A DNA stretch of 63,463 nt from Balneolales bacterium (GTDB lineage: Bacteria; Bacteroidota; Rhodothermia; Balneolales; Cyclonatronaceae), in assembly GCA_022565805.1 (NCBI GenBank), contig JAIULZ010000006.1, positions 1 to 63,463 of the forward strand, written 5' to 3'. Both the position numbers and the translations under genes were made by a program. The first letter of the stretch is position 1. Each line of letters begins with the position of its first letter. Shown piece by piece: positions 44,981-54,692 of this stretch. The notes beneath the pieces were generated by a model that was given only the letters and a program-made list of their open reading frames with translations, was not told the origin of the DNA and did no database searches.

Positions 44981-45000
44981 TAAATTCCGGAACCCACAAA

Positions 45001-45050
45001 AAAACCCGCATCAAATGAAGTTAACATCTGAGCGGGTTTTTATTTTTTTA
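45001..45050. terminator. Terminator between convergent UPF0316 and mdh genes
   Basis: AAAACCCGC (45001-45009) pairs with GCGGGTTTT (45032-45040). It is flanked by A-runs on the left and T-runs on the right, so it can serve mdh on the minus strand and back up the plus strand. Confidence 0.85.
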
Positions 45051-45109
45051 CTCGGTTCGTGTATTATTCCGGCTTGGATGTAACCGGCTGGTAATACTTC
45101 TCCACTGCC

Positions 45110-46063
45110 TTACGATGTAATGCGTTTGAGGTCTTCCATTGCAGAGCGAACGGCATCTGCAGATTTATTCATCAGCTCCTGTTCATCTTTGTCTAACTCG
45201 ATTTCGATGATCTGCTTAATCCCGCCTTTTCCAAGCTTCACCGGAACGCCAACGTATAGATCTTTTTGGCCAAACTCGCCATTTAAATATGCAGAACATG
45301 GGAAAATGCGGTTTTGATCGAGTGCAATGGCTTCTGCCATTTGTGCAGCAGCCGCACCCGGAGCATACCATGCAGAGGTACCCATTAGCCCGACGAGTTC
45401 GCCGCCGCCAACTTTGGCTCTTTCAATAATTGCATCCAGTTTTTCTTTGTCGATTAGCTGAGTAACCGGAATACCGGAAACGGTTGTATAGCGCGGTAGC
45501 GGCACCATGGTGTCGCCGTGGCCACCCAGAATTTGGGCTTGAATGTCTTTAGGGGATACCTGTAGTTCTTCTGCAAGAAAAGCACGATAGCGGGCGGTAT
45601 CCAGAATACCGGCCATGCCCATAACACGCTCAGAAGGTAAGCCGGAAGCTTTCCATGCTACGTAGGTCATAACGTCGAGCGGGTTAGATACTACAATAAT
45701 TATGGTATCTGGCGACTTGGCCACAAGCTGCTCGGTAACCGATTTCACAATATTGGCGTTAATGCTCAATAAATCGTCGCGGCTCATACCGGGTCTGCGG
45801 GGCACACCGGCTGTAATTATACAAATATCGGAGCCTTTGGTGTCTTCGTAATCACTGCTGCCAAAAAGGTGGGTGTCGAATCCGTGGATCGGAGAAGTTT
45901 GCCACTGATCAAGAGCGCGGCCTTTAGCCGGATGAAATGTTTTTTCGCCATCTTTTCTCTCAAGATCGATGGCAACTACGGTTTTAGCGAAATCGCGCTG
46001 TGCGATAGTTAAGGCAACAGTTGAGCCAACGTTTCCGCCGGCGCCTACTACAGTAATTTTCAT
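45110..46063 (-). CDS. mdh: Malate dehydrogenase
   Basis: This 317-residue LDH-like NAD-dependent enzyme interconverts malate and oxaloacetate. The NAD site is MKITVVGAGGNVGSTVA. Substrate and catalytic residues are in CIITAGVPRRPGMSRDDLL, VVSNPLDVMTYVAW and ILGGHGDTMVPLPRYTTVSG (catalytic His). The Arg-Arg-Pro-Gly loop marks malate rather than lactate specificity. Length is normal. nadK lies 59 bp upstream on the same strand. Confidence 0.97.
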   Translation of the reverse strand: MKITVVGAGGNVGSTVALTIAQRDFAKTVVAIDLERKDGEKTFHPAKGRALDQWQTSPIHGFDTHLFGSSDYEDTKGSDICIITAGVPRRPGMSRDDLLSINANIVKSVTEQLVAKSPDTIIIVVSNPLDVMTYVAWKASGLPSERVMGMAGILDTARYRAFLAEELQVSPKDIQAQILGGHGDTMVPLPRYTTVSGIPVTQLIDKEKLDAIIERAKVGGGELVGLMGTSAWYAPGAAAAQMAEAIALDQNRIFPCSAYLNGEFGQKDLYVGVPVKLGKGGIKQIIEIELDKDEQELMNKSADAVRSAMEDLKRITS

Positions 46064-46122
46064 AATAATAATTGGTTTAGTTTAAAGAATGAGCGTTGAT
46101 TAAATGCGTTTAATTAAGGAAT

Positions 46123-46980
46123 TTACTCTCTGAGGTCTATACCCCACATTAGTTTATTCCGGAGTGTTTCGAAATAATTGCTTTCCAGAAGCTGAATAAG
46201 CTGTATGTGTTTACTTGATTTAGTAATGGCAAATGGTGTGTTAACGGGTACTTGAAGGTCACAAATTTTGCCATCATTCGAAAATAAAATTTGATGCTTG
46301 CCGGGAGAAGGAACCACCGAGATTTGGCTACTGGCAGGCAGCACAAGGGGCCTTAGTGTTAAGGCATGTGCACAAATGGGAGTTATTACCATTACATCTG
46401 TTTCCGGGTGCAGAATAGGACCACCGGCTGATAGATTGTAAGCAGTAGAGCCAGTGGGTGTCGCAATAATGAGACCATCTGCCCAGTATTTGTTTATTTT
46501 TTGCCCATCACAGAAGACTTCGAGTGTTATCATAGAAACTCCCTCCTGTTTGGCAAAGACAAATTCATTAAGTGCAAGCAGGGAATGTTCGCCAAAATCT
46601 GCTTTAAGCATTTGTCGTTTTTGGGTAGTCCATTTACCGCTGCATAGCTGCTGCAGGGCGTGGTCTACGTCTTCCATTTGTGTATCGGCTAAAAAACCAA
46701 GCTTGCCGTAATTTATACCAAGTACAGGTATATTGGCTTTGGATATCATTTGAGCGGCACGCAACAGCGTGCCGTCTCCACCAATAGTTATTACGACTTC
46801 GCTACTGTTTATAGCATCGGCTTCTTTTTCATGCACAATACCACCGTTTATCCCGCAGGCTTTAGCAAGCTTCGTGCTAAGATGTACCGTATTGCCCATG
46901 GTAATAAGCCTGGACCGAATTACGGATGCTGCCTGTACTCGTTCGGCCTGTTTGGGGTCGGCAAGGAGAGATATCTGCAT
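46123..46980 (-). CDS. nadK: NAD kinase
   Basis: This 285-residue enzyme makes NADP from NAD and ATP or polyphosphate. The family motifs are VVITIGGDGTLLRAAQMISK (GGDGT), VLGINYGKLGFLAD and GLIIATPTGSTAYNLSAGGP. The order and length match NadK/PpnK. It starts MQISLLADPKQAERVQAASV. It precedes mdh on the same strand with a short gap, so cotranscription is plausible; both genes serve cofactor and redox metabolism. Confidence 0.96.
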   Translation of the reverse strand: MQISLLADPKQAERVQAASVIRSRLITMGNTVHLSTKLAKACGINGGIVHEKEADAINSSEVVITIGGDGTLLRAAQMISKANIPVLGINYGKLGFLADTQMEDVDHALQQLCSGKWTTQKRQMLKADFGEHSLLALNEFVFAKQEGVSMITLEVFCDGQKINKYWADGLIIATPTGSTAYNLSAGGPILHPETDVMVITPICAHALTLRPLVLPASSQISVVPSPGKHQILFSNDGKICDLQVPVNTPFAITKSSKHIQLIQLLESNYFETLRNKLMWGIDLRE

Positions 46981-47610
46981 TTCTAAGTTTGATATTGTAA
47001 TATGAATTATGTTAATATACGCAGTTTTAAATTAAGCCTCAAACTTGCCTTATTCGCCTATATAGAGACCGCTTAAAGCCGAATTTTTTTAATGCAAAAG
47101 TTGAAAGTATGAGAAGACTTTTTAAAACCCTTTTTTCCCCATGGGGCAAAAAATGCCCCATTTACTCGATTGGGATTCGTTGGATCTGGTTTTTAAAGCT
47201 CTCTCCAAAAATACCGTTTTGAAAAAGCGCCTGTCGCTACTCAAGATACTCTTCCCTTGCCGTTTTATTGTCTTTCGAAGACAATAAAGATGAAAAAAAT
47301 GGTTTTTTGAAAGCCTACTCTAAAGATGTTAATTTAGCCGGAATAAATAATACTTTGCGGTGTTAAAAAAACACTCGCTAAATAAGGTCTTATAATTGCG
47401 ATAAAAAGAGGTATTCTCGAATAAATAATATATATCACAATTTAAATGGATGTTTACCTTTCGGTAGCTGGTTTCATTCGTTTATTATGGGAACCACGTA
47501 TTCTTTTGAGAGAAAAAAAGTTAATTTTTTCGCATGCTGATTAGTAAAGTTAATTACATCTGCAGATTTCTTTGATTTGATTCCTGTTGAGATATGGAGA
47601 CGCAACCCTT
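46981..47610. other. Divergent intergenic region with a GC-rich hairpin
   Basis: ATGGGGCA (47141-47148) pairs with TGCCCCAT (47154-47161) around A5. The overlapping CCCCATGGGG (47137-47146) is a self-complementary alternative. No T-run follows. The rest of the 630 bp has no gene. Confidence 0.5.
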
Positions 47611-48894
47611 TTGAAGATTCTATTCTTTACCCAGTATTATCCGCCGGAAATCGGAGCCGGTGCGGTTCGTGCTAATGCTATTGTATCGTATTTCAGAAAA
47701 ATAAACTGGAATGTTAAGGTACTTTGCGAGCGCCCGAATTATCCCACGGGTATTGTTCCCGAAGGCTACCGAAATAACGACCGGTCGGTCGAAACCGATG
47801 GCGGCATAACGGTATACCGAGTGCCAGTTTGGGCCTCGCGTCGCGAAAACAGATGGCAGCAAACGCTTCAGTTTGGCAGCTATATGCTAAGCTCTTTCTT
47901 TACTGCCTTAAAGCTAAATCCAAATTTCGACATCATATATATTTCTAGCCCGCCACTTTTTGGTGCAGTAGCGGCAGCTGTATATGCACGCATAACCGGA
48001 ATTCCCTGGGTTTTTGAAGTAAGAGATCTATGGCCGGATTCGATGTTGGCAGCTAAAGGATCCAGTAATGAATCTGGTTTATTCCGGCTTTTAAAAATAC
48101 TTGAGCATAGCTTGTATATGCGGGCAGCAGCTGTTGTTTGCGTAACAGAGGCAGCCGCCAGGCGAGTACGAGAAATGTCGCCTAATGCCCAAGTACATGT
48201 TGTGAGCAATGGAGCAGATACCAATATTTTCCGGGCATTAGAAGAAGATGAGAAGGAAGAATCTGCGCCGGAACTATCTCAGCAGGTCTTTTATGAAGGA
48301 GATGGTCTTAAAGCTAACCAGTCTGAAGGGGTAAAAAAGTTTAGAGTCGGTTATGTGGGGTCGGTAGGCGTTATTCACGACTTTCTGCCGGTTATAAAGG
48401 CTGCTAAACTTTGCGAAGCACTTCCCGAAATTGAATTTTATATTGTGGGAGATGGTAGCAAAAGCAGGCAGCTTAACGAGCTGCTGGAACAATACAAGCC
48501 GGCAAATGTTAAATGGGTAGGGCTTCGCCCGCACGCTCAGGTTCCTGCTATTATCCGCACGTTTAATATAGGACTTAATCCGATTCGGAATGTTTCTGTT
48601 TTTAACTCGATTATAACCGTTAAATTTTATGAATATCTGGCTTGTGGTGTTCCGGTTATATCGCTGGGCAAAGGTATGATGAAGCAAGCCGGAGACGATA
48701 GTGGAGCTGCTGTAACGCTGCCACCAGGAGATGCAGAAGCTTTATCTGCCGAAATACAGGCTATTATGCACAATAGAAAGAGATGGAATGCTATGCGCAG
48801 GGCTGCTATACAGTATACACAAGAAAATTACGACCGGGATATACAGTCTGCGCGGCTTGCAGAAATTCTGAAATCCATTGCGCGAAAGGATTAA
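47611..48894 (+). CDS. Glycosyltransferase family 4 (WbuB-like)
   Basis: The 427-residue GT-B enzyme probably starts at TTG 47611 (KILFFTQYYPPEIGAGAVRA), with GGAG at 47596-47599. The frame is also open from TTG 47587. The N-terminal acceptor domain includes VKVLCERPNYPTG and GIPWVFEVRDLWPDSMLA. The C-terminal nucleotide-sugar domain includes RVGYVGSVGVIHDFLPVI and KFYEYLACGVPVISLGKG (E-x7-E-like region). WbuB-type enzymes add amino sugars such as FucNAc to O-antigen or exopolysaccharide. It is followed by the export protein gene, supporting a surface-polysaccharide role. Confidence 0.9.
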   Translation: MKILFFTQYYPPEIGAGAVRANAIVSYFRKINWNVKVLCERPNYPTGIVPEGYRNNDRSVETDGGITVYRVPVWASRRENRWQQTLQFGSYMLSSFFTALKLNPNFDIIYISSPPLFGAVAAAVYARITGIPWVFEVRDLWPDSMLAAKGSSNESGLFRLLKILEHSLYMRAAAVVCVTEAAARRVREMSPNAQVHVVSNGADTNIFRALEEDEKEESAPELSQQVFYEGDGLKANQSEGVKKFRVGYVGSVGVIHDFLPVIKAAKLCEALPEIEFYIVGDGSKSRQLNELLEQYKPANVKWVGLRPHAQVPAIIRTFNIGLNPIRNVSVFNSIITVKFYEYLACGVPVISLGKGMMKQAGDDSGAAVTLPPGDAEALSAEIQAIMHNRKRWNAMRRAAIQYTQENYDRDIQSARLAEILKSIARKD

Positions 48895-48999
48895 CAGCTC
48901 TTGTTTGAATCAGCTTTTTAAGTTCTTATTTTAACAGACTGTGTTTGTTTTGAACAACCCCGCCCACTTTTACCGATAGAAAAGATCTGGAAAACCTTA

Positions 49000-50715
49000 A
49001 TGATTAGCCGTTTTAATTTTGCCAAGCCGGGAATATATCTTTGTTTCCTGCTTTTACCGCTACTGTACACAGACTTATTCGCTCAACAAGCCAGAAACGA
49101 TACGGATCGAAGAAGCCGAGCTAATGTACAAACCGGCACGCAGCTTACCCTGCCAGCCGGAGACGGTACCTTCTACTTTATAGATCCGATTGGGATTAAT
49201 TTATTGTCGGAACGCCTGGTTTCTCGAGATGCAATAGATATTACAACGTACAGGCTGGGGCCGGGCGATATGCTTTCTATTAGCGTAACAGGCGGCATGA
49301 ACGGTACTTTTCGTGGTATTGTGGTAAATCCGCAGGGGATGGTAACCATTCCTAATGTTGGCTCTGTAGAAGTAGATAACTTACTTGTAATGGATGCCCG
49401 GGAAAAAATCGGAGCCCTCATCAGCTCGAGTTTCAGGGATACTGAAACGGTGGTATCTATAGAAGTGCCCCGCTATATTAAAGTTCATGTAACGGGCGAT
49501 GTTACCTTTCCGGGTATTCATTATGTTCCGGCACAATCAAGAGTAGATATGTTGCTCGCAATTGCACTTACAGAACAGCCGGCCGAAGAGGATAAGCAAA
49601 TGATTCCAGCACTCGATCGTGAAACAGTTTTGTCTGGGCCTCTGGCTACCCGAAATATAAAAATACAGCGCGAAGATGAGGTATTAACGAGCGATCTCGT
49701 TGCATATATTCTTGGCGGCGAAAAGGATGCCAACCCTATCTTAAGGAGTGGAGATGTCGTTCGTATTTCGCAAAAACCGACTTTTACTCCGCAGGTTTCG
49801 GTGTCGGGCTCTGTAAATAGTCAATTTATTGCAGAATATAGCGACAAAGATACTATTGAGCGTCTTTTGCATATGGCCGGTGGATTTGCTTTCGATGCAG
49901 ATGAATCCGATTTGTTTGTATACCGGTATAGTTTCGATGGTATTCAAAAGATACAAGTCGAAGATTATAACGCGTTTCAGCTACAGCCCAACGATCGTAT
50001 TGTTGTTGGGTTTGATGAAGAGCGCAGATTTAGCCAAATGGCGCGGGTTTCGGGCGAAGTGACCCTTCCCGGTATTTTTCCTATTAAAGAAGGAGTTACT
50101 ACCGTAAAAGATCTTCTGGAAATGGCCGGCGGTCTAACCGAAAGAGCTCAGACAAATTCGGCAAGACTTATTCGTTCACGCCCCTGGAGCAATATAAACG
50201 AGCTCAAAAGAACTTCCGATCAGCTTCTCGAAGGGTTTGAGTACCTCGACCTTGAGAATAGTATTGGTAATAATAATGTCTTTATAGACCTTAATAACGA
50301 AGAGCAATTAGCGAGCGTTAAACTTTTTAATAACGATATTCTTTCTATACCAAGAACGCAGCGTAGCATATATGTTTTTGGCCAGGTAATGAATTCTGGC
50401 TACTATAATTTTGATGAGCTTATTTCGGCCTATGATTATATAGGCATGGCCGGAGGGTATGCACTGGCTGCAGATCCGTCGCGGGTGTTTGTTATTAAGG
50501 CGGGTACTCAGGCATGGAAACGGCCGGGAGAAACTAGTATAGAGCCGGGGGATATTGTATTTGTTGACCGTGAACCTTTGGAAAGCCTTGCCCTTGTTAG
50601 GCAAGAGCAGTTTCACAGACGTGAAATCCGGAACCGTAATATCCAGCTTATTTTCTCTGGTTTAGCTACAATTACCAGCGTTATTACCGCGTATGTAGCA
50701 ATTCGCCGCCGATAA
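49000..50715 (+). CDS. Polysaccharide export protein, Wza-like, with SLBB domains
   Basis: This 571-residue protein has a signal peptide (GIYLCFLLLPLLYTDLFAQ). A Poly_export domain follows (TYRLGPGDMLSISVTGGMNG, GIVVNPQGMVTIPNVGSVEV), then about four SLBB domains (VHVTGDVTFPGIHYVPAQSR, VSVSGSVNSQFIAEYSDKDT, ARVSGEVTLPGIFPIKEGVT, IYVFGQVMNSGYYNFDELIS). A C-terminal helix (IQLIFSGLATITSVITAYVA) may anchor it. Such proteins form the outer-membrane exit for capsule or exopolysaccharide. No lipobox Cys is visible at the signal cleavage site. Confidence 0.9.
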   Translation: MISRFNFAKPGIYLCFLLLPLLYTDLFAQQARNDTDRRSRANVQTGTQLTLPAGDGTFYFIDPIGINLLSERLVSRDAIDITTYRLGPGDMLSISVTGGMNGTFRGIVVNPQGMVTIPNVGSVEVDNLLVMDAREKIGALISSSFRDTETVVSIEVPRYIKVHVTGDVTFPGIHYVPAQSRVDMLLAIALTEQPAEEDKQMIPALDRETVLSGPLATRNIKIQREDEVLTSDLVAYILGGEKDANPILRSGDVVRISQKPTFTPQVSVSGSVNSQFIAEYSDKDTIERLLHMAGGFAFDADESDLFVYRYSFDGIQKIQVEDYNAFQLQPNDRIVVGFDEERRFSQMARVSGEVTLPGIFPIKEGVTTVKDLLEMAGGLTERAQTNSARLIRSRPWSNINELKRTSDQLLEGFEYLDLENSIGNNNVFIDLNNEEQLASVKLFNNDILSIPRTQRSIYVFGQVMNSGYYNFDELISAYDYIGMAGGYALAADPSRVFVIKAGTQAWKRPGETSIEPGDIVFVDREPLESLALVRQEQFHRREIRNRNIQLIFSGLATITSVITAYVAIRRR

Positions 50716-50750
50716 GAGCTTTTTCTAATCGAGCAAGTGGATCCCTTTAT

Positions 50751-50789
50751 AAAAAAAGCAGCAGACCTTAGGTTCTGCTGCTTTTTTTT
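50751..50789. terminator. Bidirectional terminator
   Basis: AAAAAAAGCAGCAGA and TCTGCTGCTTTTTTT pair around CCTTAGGT. A- and T-runs on both sides allow termination of the export-protein gene and of the convergent 606-residue gene. Confidence 0.9.
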
Positions 50790-50849
50790 AGTTTAAGAGC
50801 GGCAAACAAGTTGTTGCCGTAATTTTGTGCCGGGGCTTTTTGTCTAAAT

Positions 50850-52670
50850 TTAAGCTGTAGTTCCGGCAGTTTGAAATAAGCGGTCGAGCCGGCATCGCTG
50901 TTCGTAAACGGTATCGGCAAGTGAATTTAGGTTTTCACCTTTAAATGGTTTCTGCATCGAAAGTACATAGCAACTATCCATACCCTGCTCAATGTTAGCC
51001 TTCATCTTAAGCAGTTTGCGATAGCCGGCTTTATCGTCGCCGGTAAGTACAAGCATTTTTTCGAGATAGTTTACGTATTGGGTAAGCTCTTTAGCAAACA
51101 TATGCGGGCGATCGTTATCTACAATAGATTTGTCATAACGGCCGCTCCTGCCATAGATATGATCCACCATTTCGTCCATCGAATAGGTGCGGCTAAAGTA
51201 GGCGAGGTTGGGGCCGGGACATACAGACTGCCGCCCGTGGGAATCAGGAACTATGCCCAGACGTATAAGTGCAGAAAAGCCCAGATTGTTGCATAGACAG
51301 TCTTTATCGAGTACTTGTTCAATGAGCGCTTCTTTTGTAGAAGCATCGGTTTGCTGCTGTCTTATCGATTCAATTTTTAACAGTTGATATTGAGCCGATG
51401 CTGTGCAAATAGGGTTTTGGGTGAACTCTGTGTTATAGGCTAAAAAGCCTTTTGGGCATTTCGAGCCGGGTTTGCCATTTTCGATTTGTTGCCTGTTATA
51501 TTTCTCCGAGCCCGAATTGCGCACATTATTAAACGGTACGCCAAGAGGAGAAACATTACTGAGATAAAAATCTTCTTCGGTCGCATCACCAAGTAGAGTC
51601 ATGGTTTCGGTATCTACGCAGGTTGCTTCTGGTACCAGTAAAAACGGACTCCCCCAGCCGGTGCCGTCTACACCATAGTGCTCGAGCAGGCGACGCATTT
51701 CACCATTGGTGCCAATACCACCCTGAACTGTAACTTTAGGTGTAAGATCAGACTCGGAAAGACCAGGCCACTGCATTTCATTATCTTCATAATATGCTTG
51801 TATCAAGGGTAGGAAAGTGCGGGCCAGCTCCTCTTTCTTTTGGGCAAACTCTTCCAGCACGGTTGGCAGTAAAATACCATCGGAGGCAAATGCGTGTCCA
51901 CCACAATTAATACCCGACTCAATACGGAACTCGGCTACTTCGATTCCTTTTTTAGCTAAAAACTTACCCTGTATCAGGGCCGACCGGAAATCACTTACTT
52001 TAAGGATTACTCTTTTTTCGGGCTTTTTACCATTTAAACGATAAAAACCGCTGAATTCCGGTAAATAGCCATAAAGCCGTGGATTAAATCCCGCTGATAA
52101 AACGAGCGATCCGTTAACAGTACTTTCTGCAAATCCTCGCAGTGCGGTGCTGGCATCGCTGTAGGTTGCCGGTAAGGCAAGGCCGTCGTCTCCATTCCGG
52201 AGCACATCAACTTTCGACATTATATTAACCTGTATTTCGCCCGGACGCATTTGTTCGGTTAGTTCATCTTCGAGCAGCCTGCGGGTTGTGCTGTCGGTCA
52301 TGAAATAGAGCTCTTTATACGCCTTACGCAGCGGGTGCCCGTTAGGAAGTAGCTGAAAGTAGCGGTCTTTTTCAGATTCGGTGAACAGCTGTTGCTGTTT
52401 AATCGACTCGAACCTGCTCTGCACAATGGCATCCATCATATCGAGAAAAGCACGAACCCGCCGGGTACGCCCATCTTTAGCGTTACGGCCTATATTTTGG
52501 TATGGCAGATTATGAATCGAACTGTAATGCCGGCGAACCTTTTCCAGCAGGAGATCGTCCACAATGGAAACGGCCGAGTTAATACCAAGATGACCAACCC
52601 GTATAGGGCTGTCGATGGTAAATCCGAGCCCCATTACGGGAATATGAAATTGATGCGGACTAAGTTGCAT
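50850..52670 (-). CDS. Large conserved-looking protein of unknown function, possible TIM-barrel
   Basis: This 606-residue soluble protein has no signal peptide or helix pattern for membranes. FHIPVMGLGFTIDSPIRVGH at the start and VTVQGGIGTNGEMRRLLEHY followed by GVDGTGWGSPFLLVPEAT resemble beta/alpha-barrel flavin or phosphate-binding enzymes of the nitronate-monooxygenase/IMPDH type, but I cannot confirm a family. Cysteines are grouped in DKDCLCNNLGFSAL and RQSVCPGPNLAYFSR, with others in FRIESGINCGGHAF, GKPGSKCPKGF and TQNPICTASA. It stands between polysaccharide export and flippase genes but has its own terminator. Confident as a gene; the function is open. Confidence 0.8.
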   Translation of the reverse strand: MQLSPHQFHIPVMGLGFTIDSPIRVGHLGINSAVSIVDDLLLEKVRRHYSSIHNLPYQNIGRNAKDGRTRRVRAFLDMMDAIVQSRFESIKQQQLFTESEKDRYFQLLPNGHPLRKAYKELYFMTDSTTRRLLEDELTEQMRPGEIQVNIMSKVDVLRNGDDGLALPATYSDASTALRGFAESTVNGSLVLSAGFNPRLYGYLPEFSGFYRLNGKKPEKRVILKVSDFRSALIQGKFLAKKGIEVAEFRIESGINCGGHAFASDGILLPTVLEEFAQKKEELARTFLPLIQAYYEDNEMQWPGLSESDLTPKVTVQGGIGTNGEMRRLLEHYGVDGTGWGSPFLLVPEATCVDTETMTLLGDATEEDFYLSNVSPLGVPFNNVRNSGSEKYNRQQIENGKPGSKCPKGFLAYNTEFTQNPICTASAQYQLLKIESIRQQQTDASTKEALIEQVLDKDCLCNNLGFSALIRLGIVPDSHGRQSVCPGPNLAYFSRTYSMDEMVDHIYGRSGRYDKSIVDNDRPHMFAKELTQYVNYLEKMLVLTGDDKAGYRKLLKMKANIEQGMDSCYVLSMQKPFKGENLNSLADTVYEQRCRLDRLFQTAGTTA

Positions 52671-53209
52671 GGCAGAGAAGTGTCTAAGATTAGAAGCTTT
52701 GATTAACAGATGTGCTCAGCCGATACAGTTGGTGCAGGCTAAAACTAAATCACCTAATACTAAAATTATAATTTTTATATTAGATTTAAAAATCAACTTT
52801 TGATAATCTTAAAATGTTGGAAAACGGCTATCATTAGTATCCTGAGCTGGATTTAAACTAAATGTTGATCTTCCAAAATAAAATAGTCTCAACTTTTCTA
52901 CTTAATTGTGATGGCGCTTATTGCTCTGGTTAGACCTGATATTTCGGGCTATCCCCAAATGAAATTTTTTATACACCAAATCGGAGTCGATATCTAAGTG
53001 CATGAACTTCTTTATCCCATATCACATTTTTGCACAATATATGCGTTGATATGCTACCTTGCTGGGCAAAGAATGGAGATATCAATTTTATCCAATTTTT
53101 TTGCCCTTTCATAACTAATGCTGAGTTCCTGGCTGTTGTTGTTTTAATGCGGCTATGTTTAAGATCTGATGATGTAAATAGAGCCGCAAGTAATTAAATA
53201 TTTAAGTAT
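52671..53209. other. Intergenic region, no gene seen
   Basis: This AT-rich 539-bp gap has one long-loop inverted repeat, GGGCAAA (53064-53070) with TTTGCCC (53100-53106). No coding frame or RNA was recognised. Confidence 0.45.
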
Positions 53210-54499
53210 TTAGCGTTGCTCGAGTTTTAGCGTTAGTCTGTAAAACCACACAAGGAGAATACTATTAAAAAGTATTCCGGTTGCTGAATATAGATATAAA
53301 GCGGTAATTACGCTGTTAAACCATACTCCGGTTAGCAGCGCCATAACCCGGACTACCAGATAGCAGATATCGATTAAAAAGGCGGCCCGCTGTTTGTCGG
53401 CAAGTAGGGCAATAAAGTTAAAGGGGCTGGAAATGAAGGTAAGGTAGATGAAGGGCGTGAGAATCTGCACATAAATACCGGTTTGCTCCCATCCTTCTCC
53501 CAGCAGCCAGGTGAAAAATGCGGGGCCAAATAAAAACAAAAAACCAAAAGGTAGGAGTCCTGCTGCAGCAAGCATACCCATATTCCGGAAGAAGAATGGC
53601 GTGAGTGCCTCTCTTTTGTGATGCTTTTCTGCAATACGTTGACCAAAAACCTGATAAACGGCCTGTGAAATAACCTGAACCGGAGAGTAGCAGATTTTAA
53701 CGGCCATTGCGTAAAAACCGGCAATCGCCTCAGAAAAGCTTACGTTAAACAGCAGAACCGGAAAATTATTGGATGTTGAAGTCGTAAGAGCATGAGGCGC
53801 ATTGTATAGTGGAAAATTTTTATACCTTAATGCCATAGCTCTAAGCCTTTTGGGAGTTACACCAGCCCGCAGCGCTTGCCCGATTTTATTGGTTTTCCAT
53901 ATCAGGAAAATTAGTCCGGCAGTATCTCCTGCTGCTTTTCCGAGTATAAGACCCGCATGATTTAGCAGTGCCGGCACCTGACTTAAGCTAACCTGACCCA
54001 AAGCTATAGTAGAAGATGCTGTAATTTTACCTCCCGCGATGGTGCCGTACTCTTTGCTTCTGTTTAAATGAAAGGTAAGAATCATAAAAACCGAGTAGGC
54101 AAAAACCGAAAATGGCATCAGATAAAGCAGATTGCCGGCTGCATCTAAACCGGTTAAGGCCGCGATGGCATCACCCGAAATAAAAAGGAAAAACATAAAT
54201 AGTGCCGAAAAAACCGAGGCAAAAAGCAGGGCAAGTACGGTTATGTTCCGGGCTGCAGCTGGGTTCGATGGCAGTAGAGTTGCATATTCATACCTGAGGG
54301 AAGCCACTGGAGATAGCAGCATGAAGACCGCGATATATGCCGCAAAAATACCGATATCTTCGGGGGTGTATATGCGCGTGAGCACCGGATAAACTAGAAT
54401 GGCAATAATATGCGCAAAGCCCGTACCCGACATCATCTTGCTGATGTTGCGCAGAAAAGGGTTCGTAAATATATCGGTAATTCGCTTGCGAATCGGCAT
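53210..54499 (-). CDS. Polysaccharide flippase (Wzx/PST-like membrane protein)
   Basis: This 429-residue protein has about 12 hydrophobic helices in the MATE/PST pattern. The start FLRNISKMMSGTGFAHIIAI, VYPVLTRIYTPEDIGIFAAY and MLLSPVASLRYEYATLLP are typical of O-antigen or exopolysaccharide flippases. FYAMAVKICYSPVQVISQAV followed by YQVFGQRIAEK is the conserved central region. It would move undecaprenyl-linked sugar units across the inner membrane, fitting the nearby glycosyltransferase and Wza-like genes although the strands differ. Confidence 0.88.
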   Translation of the reverse strand: MPIRKRITDIFTNPFLRNISKMMSGTGFAHIIAILVYPVLTRIYTPEDIGIFAAYIAVFMLLSPVASLRYEYATLLPSNPAAARNITVLALLFASVFSALFMFFLFISGDAIAALTGLDAAGNLLYLMPFSVFAYSVFMILTFHLNRSKEYGTIAGGKITASSTIALGQVSLSQVPALLNHAGLILGKAAGDTAGLIFLIWKTNKIGQALRAGVTPKRLRAMALRYKNFPLYNAPHALTTSTSNNFPVLLFNVSFSEAIAGFYAMAVKICYSPVQVISQAVYQVFGQRIAEKHHKREALTPFFFRNMGMLAAAGLLPFGFLFLFGPAFFTWLLGEGWEQTGIYVQILTPFIYLTFISSPFNFIALLADKQRAAFLIDICYLVVRVMALLTGVWFNSVITALYLYSATGILFNSILLVWFYRLTLKLEQR

Positions 54500-54692
54500 G
54501 GAGTGAAATGAAAAAACAGTTTAATAATGGCAGGATTCGAAATCTGAAAACATCAGTTAATCACGAACAATCCGGCAGGATTGAAAGTAGCACTTTTAAG
54601 AGTGCGAATCTCAATGATGCTTCGATTTTCTATTTGAGCTTCAGGTCGTATTTTGTTGTCCCATTAAGGCCTATTCCATTAATCACGAAACC

